Source of the DNA: Poa pratensis | Taxonomy: Eukaryota; Streptophyta; Magnoliopsida; Poales; Poaceae | Length of the DNA: 64,000 nucleotides | NCBI GenBank assembly: GCA_947311845.1 | Contig: CAMZMU010000075.1 | Coordinates: 19,195,366 to 19,259,365 of the forward strand | Direction: 5' to 3' | Part shown: one piece after another, positions 30,655 to 42,256 of the stretch | How positions within the stretch are numbered: position 1 is the first letter of the stretch | Layout of the letters: each line of letters starts with the position of its first letter | Made by a program: the position numbers and the translations under genes | The notes under the pieces: model-generated | Told to the model about the DNA's origin: nothing | The model's database searches: none | What the model saw: the letters and a program-made list of their open reading frames with translations, nothing else

Positions 30655-32300
30655 TTCGTTATGGGGAACCTAAAAATGATCTTTGGAAATTTATAGTACC
30701 ACGATATCACACGCACGCAATTCAAATTTGAACTACTTTCGGCAAATCAATATAATAAATTAGTTAGAAAATTATAAATTCATAAAAATAGGTATTATGC
30801 AACTACTTTGTGCGAAAACTGGAGTGGGGTGCCATTTTGCACCATATTTTTCTATACTTGCTTCACATAAAAAAATCCCTTTGCCACGTAAAAAATGGAA
30901 AATGATATTTTTACCCTCTATTTTGGAACATTGTTTGACATGGGAAGATGTAGCTTTTCGAAAGTTTTGGTACATGATCATAAGCTATTCCATAAATTCA
31001 ACAATTATATTGCTTATCTGGCTTGAAAGTCATTAATGTTCCTGCTCATTAGGCCATTTCGTAAACTTTTATTTTTATTTTTTCCATAGTTCAACTTTTG
31101 TATTCTTTTATAGCAACGCTTACATATAAAAGAACTCTATGCACAAGCATTTGAATTTTTAAAAACTTTTCTTCATTTTTTCTTCAAACTAGAGCCAAAA
31201 TAACCGACATGGCAATTCATAGCAAGGGGTTGAATCTTGAGATAATCTCAGTGATTTTGTAACTAAAAATGATTTTTGATAATTTCTAGTAGCAAGTTAA
31301 CACAGACTTCAAGTTCAAATTTGAGTTAGTTTTGAAAAATCTTCATCAAGTGAATTGAATGGGCAATATTATATTGAAAGCTTGAAACTAAATTCATTAA
31401 AATTGGATCAAATATGGCCTACTTTGTGTTTTTGATTTGTGCCATTTTGCACCCAATTTTTTTGTATTTGCTTGACAAAAAATCCTATTTTCGACGCCTA
31501 GAAAATTGATAATAACTTATTTGTACAAACAAAATCAGAACTATATTTAGCAACATTTTTTTGCCATGCAAATATGCACCTCTATGCAATATTTGGGCAT
31601 ATTATTATAAGCTATATGCCGTACATTTGGTTATTATGCTTGAAATTAATGAATGTTCATACATGATAAGTCATTTTGTTGACACTTTTTTCAGGAAATT
31701 ATCATATTTCAATATTGATATTTTACCTCCAAATAGTACACATAAAAGGACTCCCCGTGGAAGAATTTTCCGTCATTTACTTTCATTTCTTTTTAAATCC
31801 GAGTAAGAATGGCCAACATGGCTATTCATAGCAAGAGATAGAAAGAGTTTAATATCTCAAAAATGTACATGGTTCTTCAATATAGTGACTAGTTGCGTAC
31901 CAAAAATGAATTTTTGGGAATTTTTAGGACCAAGATATCGTACACGTACATGTTATTCAAATTTGAATTACTTTTGAGAAATTGACACAAAGCCATGTAT
32001 ATGACGAAAGTAACTAGAAAGGTTAAGTAAAAAGGTAATTATCCATGAAATATGATACTTTGTGTGAAAAATTGTACCGATGGCATTTTGCATCGTATTT
32101 TTATACCTGCTTCACAAAAAACATTATTTTGGACTTGGAAAATAAAAGTAATGGGTTGGTATAAAAAAATTGATAACCCTATTGGGCAACATTGTTGTTC
32201 ATGCAAAGATGCACCCATGTGCAAAGTTTGGCCACATTATCATAAACTATGACATAGACATGACCATCACCTCATTTGTATTGAAAGTCGTGAATGCCAA
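30655..32300. repeat. diverged tandem array, unit about 590-640 bp
   Basis: Three copies share, in order, AAAATGAT-TTTGG-AATTT (30671, 31264, 31905), TTCAAATTTGA, GTGCCATTTTGCA-like sequence (30831, 31440, about 32083), TTGCTTCACA and GCAACATT, then a CATTATCATAAGCTAT-like block. Copy spacings are 593 and 641 bp. It is AT-rich and non-coding, and substitutions and indels show it is old. Confidence 0.75.
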
Positions 32301-32304
32301 TGGC

Positions 32305-32730
32305 GGTGTAAGTCTGGAAAACGTCTCGCTCAACCGCTAGCTCAACTTAGGCCTAGCGTGGAGTTCCGTCTGCCACAACTTTCGGAAGTCCGACCAACAA
32401 GATGGTGATCCAAATACCGCTTCATGTCCAGGGTGAAAACACTTGTTCGGGCCGTTATTGTTCAGGCTCAATAGCGACGAACTCGCGTCGTTACCATGGT
32501 GAATTCTTGTCCTGAATGTTTCAGCCAGACATCGTTGCGGACATGTGTTTCCCTATTTGAAGGCGTTGCCTTAGTCGTAGGTGTTAAATTTCTATCTTGT
32601 AATGGTTCCGCTTCACATTTTAATGTTTGTTGATGGATCTGGCCTCGTTACGTTGCATCAACTTCAGTTAAGATGGCTGTGTGCATTGCTCTGATACTGG
32701 GGTTTCAACCTGGCTTTTGAAAAAAAAAAA
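32305..32730 (+). mobile_element. retroposon 3' end with poly(A)
   Basis: The GC-richer block starts abruptly after the tandem array and ends GGTTTCAACCTGGCTTTTG followed by ten A (32721-32730). It also contains CCAGGGTGAAAACACTTG, similar in style to the 4905-6238 retroposon. No coding region. Confidence 0.45.
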
Positions 32731-33521
32731 CATATTTTGGTTATAGTGATAAAGTGATATGACTGGCAGTACGGTCGTGATTTAGCTAAATCTACTCAAA
32801 TGAAATTGGAGTGGACTGTGGGAGTGGGTCGACTGCCTAGAGAAATTTCATTAGCCAAACGAGACCTGACTTCCGATAAGGGCATATAGCTAGATGCTAA
32901 TTTAATCAATATAACTATTGGATCACATGCATGCATGGTGCTGGGATGGCCTAGCGGTAGTATTCGCCCTGAAGGAATGTGGTTCTAAAGCAGTTAATGG
33001 ACCGAATACCCTTGATTAAGACGCGCAAGCATATCCTGTTCATACTGTCCATGATTGCGCACCTATACCCTCACCGAGACTTCATGTATGTAAAATGCCA
33101 CAGCTCGAAATCTCCACAATATCCACTAGGCACGATAGCACCATATGCATCCTTCAGATATATACGATAGCTCGACACACCATATCCATCAACTATACAT
33201 TTAATATAGTTAAATATTTCATGAAAATAATATGAATCAATCTGTAGTCATTATTGACGGTCTATACTAAATAAAAGAAAAGCTTATCCACCTGGCTAGA
33301 TATGACATTGGAATTTTAGAAGATACTCCAGCACTTGATCAGCTTCTCTAGCTTAATTAGGGTCCACCCGGGACCAACAATTATATGCATGGTGTCTATC
33401 CTAAAGAGAATCTGTGCTCCGACAAGTTAGTAAAGATCATACCCCCCAAAAGCATTTAGGAGGGTAATCAACGAAGTTGATCCTAATGGTAGAGATTAGA
33501 GAGCATCTTCCATATTTCACG

Positions 33522-33522
<1 letters not shown>
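32731..33522. other. intergenic, nothing recognised
   Basis: No ORF with known motif and no clear repeat ends. Confidence 0.4.

Positions 33523-33581
<59 letters not shown>
33523..33581. repeat. (TC)n microsatellite
   Basis: About 29 uninterrupted TC units. Confidence 0.97.
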
Positions 33582-33583
<2 letters not shown>

Positions 33584-34027
33584 AGGTAGTAGCTTCGTAG
33601 AGAAGGCGAATCCTAACGACCAGAGAAAATCCCTTTGTTAACGCGGTCTCATAATCTAGTAGAAATTTTTCTTGATTAGCAGACTTAACATTTGGAACGG
33701 AATAAAAAAGAACTTAGAGAATTAGTCAGGAGATATTTCATGTGGGTTTGAGTCAAACTGTCAAGGCTGAGAGAGTGGGCGGACAAGGAGGAGGGAAGGG
33801 GGTGGGGGGTGTTCATGAGGGAAGATTGTGTCGTCGTCCGCCATGAGAGAGATCGTGTCATTCTGAACATCAACATGTTCTTTTCAAGCTTGCGTGTTAG
33901 GCTACCATGGATCAGGTGGATTAACCCGAAGAGGGCCTAGGTTGTCTTTGACAACCTATGGATAATTTTGCACACACGGCTACAATATCAATATGAAGCA
34001 CAACAAAGGTGTAATTTAAGCATACAC
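33582..34027. other. intergenic, nothing recognised
   Basis: Flank of the CACTA terminus; no gene seen. Confidence 0.4.
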
Positions 34028-36925
34028 CACTAGTGGAAACAGGAGCTTTAGTCCCGGGTCGTAAGCCCCTCTCGTACCGGATTCGCACCCGGGACGCCCT
34101 GGGCGGGACTAGAGGCCCCCCCTCTAGTCCCGGGTGGCTTACGATCCGGGACTAGAGAGCTCCATGCGGGCCCAGGGCAGAGCGCGTGGCAGAGGAGCTC
34201 TAGTCCCGGGTGGTAATACAACCCGGGACTAGAGATTCTCCCACGTGGCGGCTTCTTGTTTTTTTGTTTATATTATGATTAATCTTGCAAAATATATGGT
34301 TAATTAATTCTAAATCAGAAAAATACATATAGCATATCAAAAAATTCATAAAAGAAATCTTTATGAGAATTCGATCATTTTTAATTGATTACATGGAGAT
34401 CACAACCGGGAATAGAGCCCGTCTATTCGGTTAATTACATAGAGATTACATGGAGATCACAACCGGGACTAGAGCCCGTCTATTCGATTAATTACATAGA
34501 GATCATATAAAACAGGGACTAGAGCCCGTCGTCGATTACATGATCATCGCCGGGACTAGAGCCCGTCTATTGATCGGTGGCATTGTATTTTCCCTTTGGG
34601 TTTATGACATAGTTCATCAAAAATCCCGCAATTTCCTCTTGAATTGGTCGAAAGCGGTCCTTTGGTTGCAGGTCCCTCCGCATTCTATCCATCTATAAAA
34701 GAAGGAGATCAATATGAATATCAATCATCATAACAGAAATTATGAATGACACTCAACACAATTGATGGTAATAAAATAAAACTATGAATATATTTGCTCA
34801 CTTACTTCTATAAATGTCGATGGGTTCCGCTCAGAGACCTCCCGACGAATCCACTCACAGACGTAGTATCCACACAAATTGGTCCCCAGTGGCTGCCTTT
34901 CACAGTACTGTACGAGAATAGATTTCAATCAAATAATAATCAAGCATGGTATGAGGGTATTGAAATTTGAATTAAAGAGATGCGCGAACCTAGCTCGTAC
35001 TACTTACCTTGGAATTAATAAAACTAAGCTCCTCTTTAAAATCAACAGAAGTCATCTTTATGAATTCTTTCCAAATCCTGCCCGGCAAACAAATGAATAA
35101 ATGAGTTATTAATTAGTTACTTGATATCTCAGGAATTGAACAAAAGAGACCGATATAGTACGATAATGATTGAAAATACCCTTGGAGCACATCTTTAATA
35201 TGTTGGTACTTCTCTTGGGGCCACGCCAATGAGTCGAAGATTTCAACTTTTGCATCATCAACTTCAATGATTAGCAGAATGTAATGGTCGATGCGCACGT
35301 TTATATATGTCAGTAACTAATCAGTTACACTTAACATCGAGTAAGCAAAAACTAATGTGTACAAGACAGTAACACTCTTACCTGAAGTTGTAAGGAAACA
35401 ATATCTTCCTTTTATAATCTTGCCTCTTTATGAACCTAAACAAGTTGGCCACCGTTTCCTTGTGGTAATTCCGTAGCAGATTTTCATTAACTCGGGTTGG
35501 GTCAACGAACCCAATCTCATAGATTCTTGTTCTGTCACATTCATCACTCTTCATTCTGCATAATAGCGTAGTGAGCATAATTAGAACAGGCAATGACCGA
35601 GCTGAGCTATAGACTTTATTTTAGAAAATAAATGAATTGAATTACTTACAGATAATAGGTACTGACGATAGTCAAGTCGAGGGCGTCAAGCTAGTATAAC
35701 TGATAGAGTTCTTCAAGATAAATAGTTATCTCGTCTTTACCTTTGAAATGTTTCTCTGTAACTTGAACAAGGAGCATTTTTCGATCTAACTTTGTGACTT
35801 CCATGTACCAGTTATGCAGTCTTAGCATTTGTGTTGGTAGATTCTCGATCTGATCAGGTGGCACTAGAGACTTCCCGTATTCTCAGGTCCATTTATCAGG
35901 TGGCATAAGGGAGGGGAGCTCTTCTGCTTCCAGTTGAGAAAGTGAGATACCAAGTTCTGCAGCAAATTCCGCGTGGTAAGCTAAATCGGCCGCGCGCGCG
36001 GAGCCCTTATCAGTGGCCACCTTGAGCGGGGAGATGGACTGTTTTGACTGCTCTCCGAGCTGGGCAACCTCTCTTCTTGTTCTTTTCCCGCTGGAGGTAC
36101 TACTTGTCGTCGTGTTGGGGAGAGTTCTCCTCAGACAACGTGCATAGTCATCTGGCCTATTTATCTCAATTTGCGATGGATGACTAAAAATTCCGTAGCC
36201 CACTTTTTTTGCTCTGCCGTAAATACTTGCTTTGGCGTGGGCTGTCTTTTCGCAGCCAGTTCCGCCATCTGTCTTTTCGCGTCGGCTGCCAGCCACGCGG
36301 CGCCTTGCTCTGGAGTCATCTCGACGTCGTAAGGTCTCGGAGAAGGAACCTTCGGTACTTTTGGGAGGGGCTCGTATTGGGGTTTGGGTCGAAAACCCAT
36401 CGAGTGGGCTGAGGAGTCGGCTAGAGACTTTTGGGCGGTCTTAGCCTTAGTGGGCGGAGGCGGCGGAGACGGCTGAGGAGTCGGCTGAGGCGGCGGCGGA
36501 GTCAGCTGAGGCGGCGACGGAGATCGAGATGGACTCGTGTTGTGGTGGTCGTCACTACCGTCATCTCGACTCGGAGGAGGCGATGGTGGCCTTGGCGTCC
36601 AGCCTGAAAACACGATGTATTTCTTGGGCCATAGAATGAGTCTACCCTGGCAATCTCCCAGTGTCCTCTCATCATCATCTCCAGGGATGTAAAGCTCGAG
36701 TGATTGAAATGCGGGTTCAACTTGATCCACGCCGACACGAGCATAGCCATCTGGAATCTCATTGCCACGATACAGTGATGTAGATTGACAAGTTAAAGCA
36801 TAGCCGTCCGCCGCCTTCACGGTTAAGTTTCTCAGTGCATCATGTAGCTCACAACTTGTCTTCTCAGTGATAAAATCCACGGGGTCACTAGTACAGAACG
36901 ACACATCGGATACCCTCTATGGAAA
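34028..36925 (-). mobile_element. CACTA (En/Spm) transposon, 3' part
   Basis: The terminus reads CACTAGTGGAAACAGGAGC, then TTTAGTCCCGGG, a classic grass CACTA end. It is followed by subterminal GGGACTAGAG/CTCTAGTCCC repeats in both orientations (34070-34580), including a perfect CTCTAGTCCCGG...CCGGGACTAGAG hairpin at 34132-34157. A minus-strand Ulp1-like gene remnant occupies the interior. The opposite terminus and the TNP2 transposase are not found; the element appears cut off near 36925, upstream of the outer retrotransposon. Confidence 0.8.
34567..36920 (-). pseudogene. CACTA-encoded Ulp1-like (C48) protease protein, decayed
   Basis: Reading down the minus strand, the first visible exon (about 36920-36161) encodes SFCTSDPVDFITEKTSCELH, a central GRLILWPKKYIVF and a long Pro/Ser-rich linker. 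Then come frames ending EAEELPSLMPPDKWT and, after a stop, KSLVPPDQIENLPTQMLRLH and NWYMEV. Later exons give HYILLIIEVDDAKVEIFDSL (35290-35230), the His part of a Ulp1 site; GTNLCGYYVCEWIRREVSER (about 34890-34830) with the catalytic-type Cys; and a C-terminus PKGKYNATDQ ending at a TAG (34569-34567). This order matches the second protein of grass CACTA elements, whose C-terminal half is a SUMO-protease-like domain. At least one nonsense codon (near 35883) and frame breaks make it non-functional. Confidence 0.75.
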
Positions 36926-37188
36926 CGGCAGGCGTTAGGTGACGGAGAATCGCGCTTTCCGCGCGGCCAGTGCGTACAAACCTGACCTGGGCCGCGGCTG
37001 GCCTGTCAACATAGGTAACGGAGAAAGTATGAACTCCGTTACCCATAGTATTGGCAACGGTCATAATTCTGGCTCAGTTTCCGATATGTGCCTCTATGGC
37101 AACGGAGACTTTTGTGTATCCGTGTGCAATGTGGACACGTTCCATCTTCGTGGAATTCGATGCGAGCGGAGTAACTGCTATGGCGTAG
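36926..37188. other. left flank of the outer retrotransposon, possible promoter
   Basis: This 263-bp stretch was contiguous with 62407 onward before the retrotransposon inserted, so it would be the upstream region of the small gene at 62488. It has a perfect 9-bp inverted repeat GTAACGGAG/CTCCGTTAC (37015-37023, 37034-37042) and several GGCAACGGAG-like words. The last five bases (37184-37188, CGTAG) are the target duplication. Confidence 0.5.
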
Positions 37189-38275
37189 TGATGTAGCCCG
37201 ACCTACGTCTCCTACAACAAGTGGCCCAATGACAAGAGCAAGAGTCAAGGCACTTCATGATAAGGTGAACTCGCTCCTATCCATGTGTGATCTCGACACT
37301 CCTTTGAATGGGTTGCTACTTCATGCGGATACGTTATGCATACTCAGGAACAACTACCATGAAGATCTCCAAGAAAGTGTCGAAGATGGCCAAGAGACGA
37401 GTCAAGAGGAAGATGAAGAAGCAGATCAGCGGTACTACCGCCAAGAAGGCCGGTACTACCGCCAGACACCTGATGATGAAGCTGAAGCGAGAGAAGCTCC
37501 AGGCGGCGGTACTACCGCCGCCACCAGCGGTACTACCGCCAGCTCCAGGACCGGTAGTACCGCTGGAGGTACCGCCCACGCTACCGGCGCGTCTCCAAAA
37601 GCTACTGTCTCCAACGGTACTCGCCGGGTGTCGACCACGTACTACCGCCAGCGCTGAGAGGAAATAAAATGCAAGTTCCAGCGGTACTACCGCCTCCGCC
37701 AGGAGCAGTACTACCGCCACACCAGCGGTACTACCGCTGTGACACCAGGAATTCGGGCTGAAGGCCCATGTAACCTCCCTCACCTACCCTTTCGTCCACT
37801 AGACTATAAATAGGACTTCTCTGCCTAGGGTTAGGGTTAGACTATGATTTGGGAACTAAAGTAGAGCCTTGCTCCTTCTTCTCAAACTGTCTCCTTCCTC
37901 CTATGGAGATGAATCAAGATCTCCACATGTGGAGATGAACCAAGGCCTCCTCTTGAGGAGAAGATCCCTGCGTGGATACCAAGGCTCCGCTTGTAGTTGC
38001 GATTACTTGCCGATCTTTCATCTTACGGTGATTCTATCGGGTTGGTTGGATTGACCAATTGGACAAACAATCCTAAGAGTAAGGTGTGCTTGGGAGAGGA
38101 GGATTGGGGGCTGCCCTCGGGGATTTGTTACCAATCGAGTCTTGCCGGGTTGCTACTTGCTATTTACCCTTGTGTGTTTGATTTCCCCTCTTTTGTGTTC
38201 TTCGTTCTTCGCGTGTTCTTCGTGTTCATCCTTCCCTCCGTCCAAATCCGTGAAAATCGGGACCTACCCGCATCA
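37189..38275 (+). repeat. 5' LTR of the outer element
   Basis: 1,087 bp, starting TGATGTAGCCC and ending CCCGCATCA. It contains nine variants of GCGGTACTACCGC (about 37430-37735) and a TATAAATA box (37805-37812). It also carries a 142-codon ORF (37229-37657) that is preserved in the 3' LTR. Confidence 0.95.
37805..37812 (+). promoter_or_regulatory. LTR TATA box (outer element, 5' copy)
   Basis: TATAAATA followed about 15 bp later by CCTAGGGTTAGGGTTAG; transcription would start around 37835-37845. The 3' LTR has the same box at 61931-61938. Confidence 0.65.
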
Positions 38276-38277
38276 TA

Positions 38278-38295
38278 TGGTATCAGAGCTCTAGG
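38278..38295 (+). other. primer binding site, outer element
   Basis: TGGTATCAGAGCTCTAGG begins two bases after the 5' LTR. TGGTATCAGAGC matches the 3' end of plant initiator-Met tRNA in complement. Confidence 0.9.
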
Positions 38296-39043
38296 TTGAC
38301 ACGGATTTGATTTGTGTTTCCACCAAAATCCACCAAATTTTTCTTCGTTTTTGAGAAATTCGAAAATTTCCACCAAAAATAGCCTTGCCTTGATTCGATC
38401 CGATCTGTCGATTCATTGCGTTTTTTGGTAGTTTTTGTCCATGGATCTGTTGCTTTAGGACCCCCTCCACCTTTGTTTGCGTTCCATAGCCTTAATTTTG
38501 CCAATTTCCCACGAATTCGAGGATTTTCGAGCCCAATTTCCGCCCAAAATCGAGTCAAGATCGCGCAGATCCGTGCGCAACGGTACTACCGCTCCAGAAC
38601 AGCGGTACTACCGGGCGGACCAGCGGTACTACCGCCAGGGTCAGATTTTTCAGCAAATTTTTCTTTTCCTCGGTTCGTTTTTGGCATTTCCTCTTTGGTT
38701 TGAGTCCTTTCTTGGTGTGCTTTACGTCTACAACACAGATAAGCTTCCGCACCAACGCATCATCAACGCCAAGCGACGACGCCACCAAGGACTCGACATT
38801 CCCCCACCATCATTTCCGTTGTGAGCCCTTCTTCCTTTCGCGCAACTTAACATATTGGACTAGCTCGGTGATATTGCGAGGCATTGCACGTGTTGAGTGT
38901 TTGTCTTCAAGTATTGGCGAGTGTGTATCGTTAGAGAGCTTGGCACTAGCAAAAGAGAAGGAATCATCGTCAAAAAGCAAAAATCAAAAAAAAAGAGAGA
39001 AAAGAAAAAGAATCAAGTGGTGTCAAGTCTCATCTCTTGTAGG
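38296..39043 (+). other. outer element leader (5' part)
   Basis: Untranslated leader between primer site and gag, interrupted at 39048 by the inner element and resuming at 50909. It carries three further GGTACTACCG copies (38581-38636), so that motif is not confined to the LTR. Confidence 0.6.
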
Positions 39044-39048
39044 CTGCG

Positions 39049-42042
39049 TGTAACATCCCAATTTTCAAATTCCAAAAGCATGCATACATTCATCATCTCA
39101 TCTGCATTCCATTTAAATTTGATAAATTATAAACTCAACCAATGAACCCATTTGTCTTTTATTTTATTTTTTCACAAAAGGGTATTTTTAATTTTTATTA
39201 AATTATTTTGTATCGAGAGGACTACCATTAGTTTCTATTTTGCACAAGCTTTCCAAAACATATTTTAAAATAAATTTTTGAAAATATTTGAACCAAGAAC
39301 TGAAAACAGAAAAGAGAAAAGAAAAGAACAAAAAAAAAGAGCTAACCGGGCCAGCCGAGCCGGCCCAGCTCTTACCTGCCGCTCACGCCGCGCGCAGAGG
39401 CCCACTGCCAGCCCAGCCCCGCAGCTTTCCCCTTCTCTCACTGACTGACGGGCCCCACCCGTCAGCGCCCTCCTTCCCCAACCTCCGGCCGAAACCGCCG
39501 CCGCGCCCACGACGCGCACGGACGCGCTCCACCTCGCCACGCTCCCCACTCCCCACGCCTCGCAACGGCCCTCTGAGACCCCCCTTAAATCCCCGCACCC
39601 CGCTCCCCCATCTTCCCCAACCCACGCACACCGCACCGCCCCCAGGCCGCCGGATTTCGCCGCCGAAGACCACCATGTCCGCCGCCGTCCTTCACTGATT
39701 CTGGTGAGCACAGACTGCCCCGCTCCCTCCCGTCCATCCCCTCGACTTCGCCGCCCTTTCGCGCACCTCCCTGACCTGTTTTCCGTCCCCTGCCGTGCAC
39801 TAGATCGAGCGGAGCTTCCTCGACCGACGCCACCGTCCGCTGCCGCAACTCCGGCAAGGATCCACCGACGCCCCGGAGCTTCCGACCACGCCATCGACCC
39901 CGCCTCGAGCTCCTCCGCCTTCTGGTGAGTCCGCAGCATCCCCTGGCCCTCTCCCCCGTCGCGTCCATGCACGCCGGCAATGACGCCGCCGTCGCCGGAG
40001 CCGCGCCGGCGCAACGCGCCGCTCTGCTTAGGTCGCTAGGATCTCGACCGTCCGATCGCGATCGGACGGCTACCGTTAGTTCACTTAAGCGAACCGGTAC
40101 GGGCCAGTGGCGTTGCGCCACGTCGCCCTATTCGATTTAATTCGTCTGGAAATTGAGAAATAAAAACAGAAAATGATTCAAACTTCAAAAATTCATAACT
40201 TTCTAACCATAAGTCCAAATTTAGCAAACTTTATACCGTTGGAAAGCTATGAACTTGTAGTTTAATCTAGAATCATTAGTTTTCCATTTTGCATCTATTT
40301 AAAATGATCAATTTGCAGAAGGACATTTCGGCCATTTAAATCAAAACTTGAGTTTTAAAAATTATTTTGAGATGAATCTTTTGATAAATGTCAAAAATTA
40401 ACTCCTCTGTCCAGGGAGCCTAACACGCTATTTTATCAATTAATAAAAGTTCAAAGGTATCAAATTTACTTGTAAATACTCTAGTGTTTGAAAAATGTTT
40501 TCAAATAATAACAATGCATTAAACTTTGCTCATTTCATCATGCATCATTTAGACCAGAGAACTAATAAAGTGTACTACTCTTTTAATAATGTTGTTTGCA
40601 TCCATACATGCATAGCATTGTTTTTGTAATGTGCATGTGTATTGAATTGTTGTATGTTTGTTGTCTTTTAGATTGTGCGGAGTGTCTCACGTGTTGTGAA
40701 GAGTGTAACTTCAACTCTTCAGTTGGCCAAGGCAAGTGACACCATAAAAGTCCTACTACTTTTACTACTATGCACTTAGTGTTTTCAGTAGTATGCATGA
40801 TAGGCTTGTTACTGAATATTATACTATGCTATGCTCCTATTAGTGTGTAGCCATCCCCCACCCAGAACTTTGTAGTATGAAACTTAGTATAGTCATGCTA
40901 TGAAAAATGTTTTGATTAGTTGGATAGTGATGGAAACTAATAACTAATCAATGAACTACCTGGGTGCTGGTTGGAGAACCATGGTGGGTGACTACTCAGG
41001 GGGTCCATGTCTATGGTTCATGTCTATGGTAATTTGCCCTTGGTGGAAGTGCACAATTGTGGAAAGTCACCCAGGCTTAAAGAGATTGTAGACTCTCCTT
41101 GTTCAGTAGCTTCTAGTGCAGCCACATGTCATATGGGCTCTGTCTTGATGGAGTAAGTTGAGCGGACTCATCCCGGCTTGACAGGTGGTGGTAGAGGTTT
41201 ATAGGTGAAGCGCGTCAGGCCGGTATGGGATGGGAAAGTTCTTCCGAAATATCTCGTCTCAGTCTTCTCTTTTCCATTTCATAATTGGTTGCAATGGAGG
41301 AGGAATGATTGGGTCTTGTGGTGAAAGTGCACACCCTCTCGAGAGTTAAAACTAAGTATACTTAGCCGTGTCCCCGGTTATGGACAATTTTGAGCAACTA
41401 GACCGGGAAGCTGTTGAAGATCTCCTCATCCCAATTTCTAAATTAAAACTTGAGGGTGAACAAGGGATGGGAGCTCACTGATGTCTATCGGTGGTGCTTG
41501 TTGTGAGTAGTTGTCAAAGGTGTTCACTGATGTCTATCAGTGGTACTCTTTGTCTAAGATGAAAATTGTTTTACAAATGATAGGATGAAACTGGCTTTAT
41601 GCAAACAGCCTCAAACTCCACTTAGCCAAATATTCATGTAGAAGATAGGTTGCCATTTATATCCACATAAGTGTCATCTTGCCATCACAATTCAATTGTG
41701 CTGACCCATATAGTTGGGCTGTAACTCACCGTTGCAGGTCCGTCAGACGATGAGTGAGGTTTCGACAGGGTTTCGAGTCTACAACCAACATGCTTGCCTG
41801 TGGCACATGAAGATGATGGGCTCACTGTATCATTTGCTTTCCGCTGTGTGTTTACTTTGGTTTGAGCTAGCCTTCGGCTATGCACCTTGTATCGAATCTT
41901 TTAAATTCTGGATCATCGTGTAATATACTTTGATACAATGTTATGGTATTGCATCTCAAACTGTGTGTGCTAGCAAGTCGATCCAGGGACTAGCACGTTA
42001 CACGGGGAATCCCAACCTTTGTTAAAAGGTGGGGGTTCTACA
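39049..42042 (+). repeat. 5' LTR of the inner element
   Basis: 2,994 bp, TGTAACATCCC to GGTTCTACA. An AT-rich first 300 bp is followed by a GC-rich block (39340-40130) that yields spurious long ORFs on both strands, and then about 1.9 kb of mixed sequence. Differences from the 3' copy are mostly homopolymer length changes plus about 12 substitutions. Confidence 0.96.
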
Positions 42043-42044
42043 GA

Positions 42045-42060
42045 TGGTATCAGAGCACTG
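42045..42060 (+). other. primer binding site, inner element
   Basis: TGGTATCAGAGCACTG starts two bases after the 5' LTR; complementary to plant initiator-Met tRNA. Confidence 0.92.
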
Positions 42061-42256
42061 TGTTGCCTGTAGGTTCGTGACCCTAGGTTGATTCTAGAAC
42101 ATAGGAAAGACCATAGGACAAAAACTATATATACTATTTTATCTTGGAAAGAAAATGCTTTATAAGAGAGTTTTGACTTTGCATTTATTTGTTTCATAAT
42201 TTCATCTCATAACACTTGTCTAATCTTTTACCTCCTCTCTCAAAATTGTTTTGTAG

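Noticed and set aside
37430..37735. Regularly spaced GGTACTACCGC repeats as a CRISPR-like array
   Set aside because: Spacing is irregular, variants are degenerate, and they lie in a plant retrotransposon LTR.
37825..37841. CCTAGGGTTAGGGTTAG as telomeric sequence
   Set aside because: Only two units, vertebrate-type TTAGGG rather than plant TTTAGGG, and present in both LTRs as part of the leader.
38278..38295. tRNA-like sequence near the LTRs (also 42045-42060)
   Set aside because: These are primer binding sites complementary to the tRNA 3' end, not tRNA genes; no cloverleaf is present.
39265..40121. Long GC-rich ORFs within the inner element LTR (and the copy near 48129-48977)
   Set aside because: They occur on both strands in overlapping frames of one GC-rich LTR block and have no motifs; frames differ between the two LTR copies because of indels.
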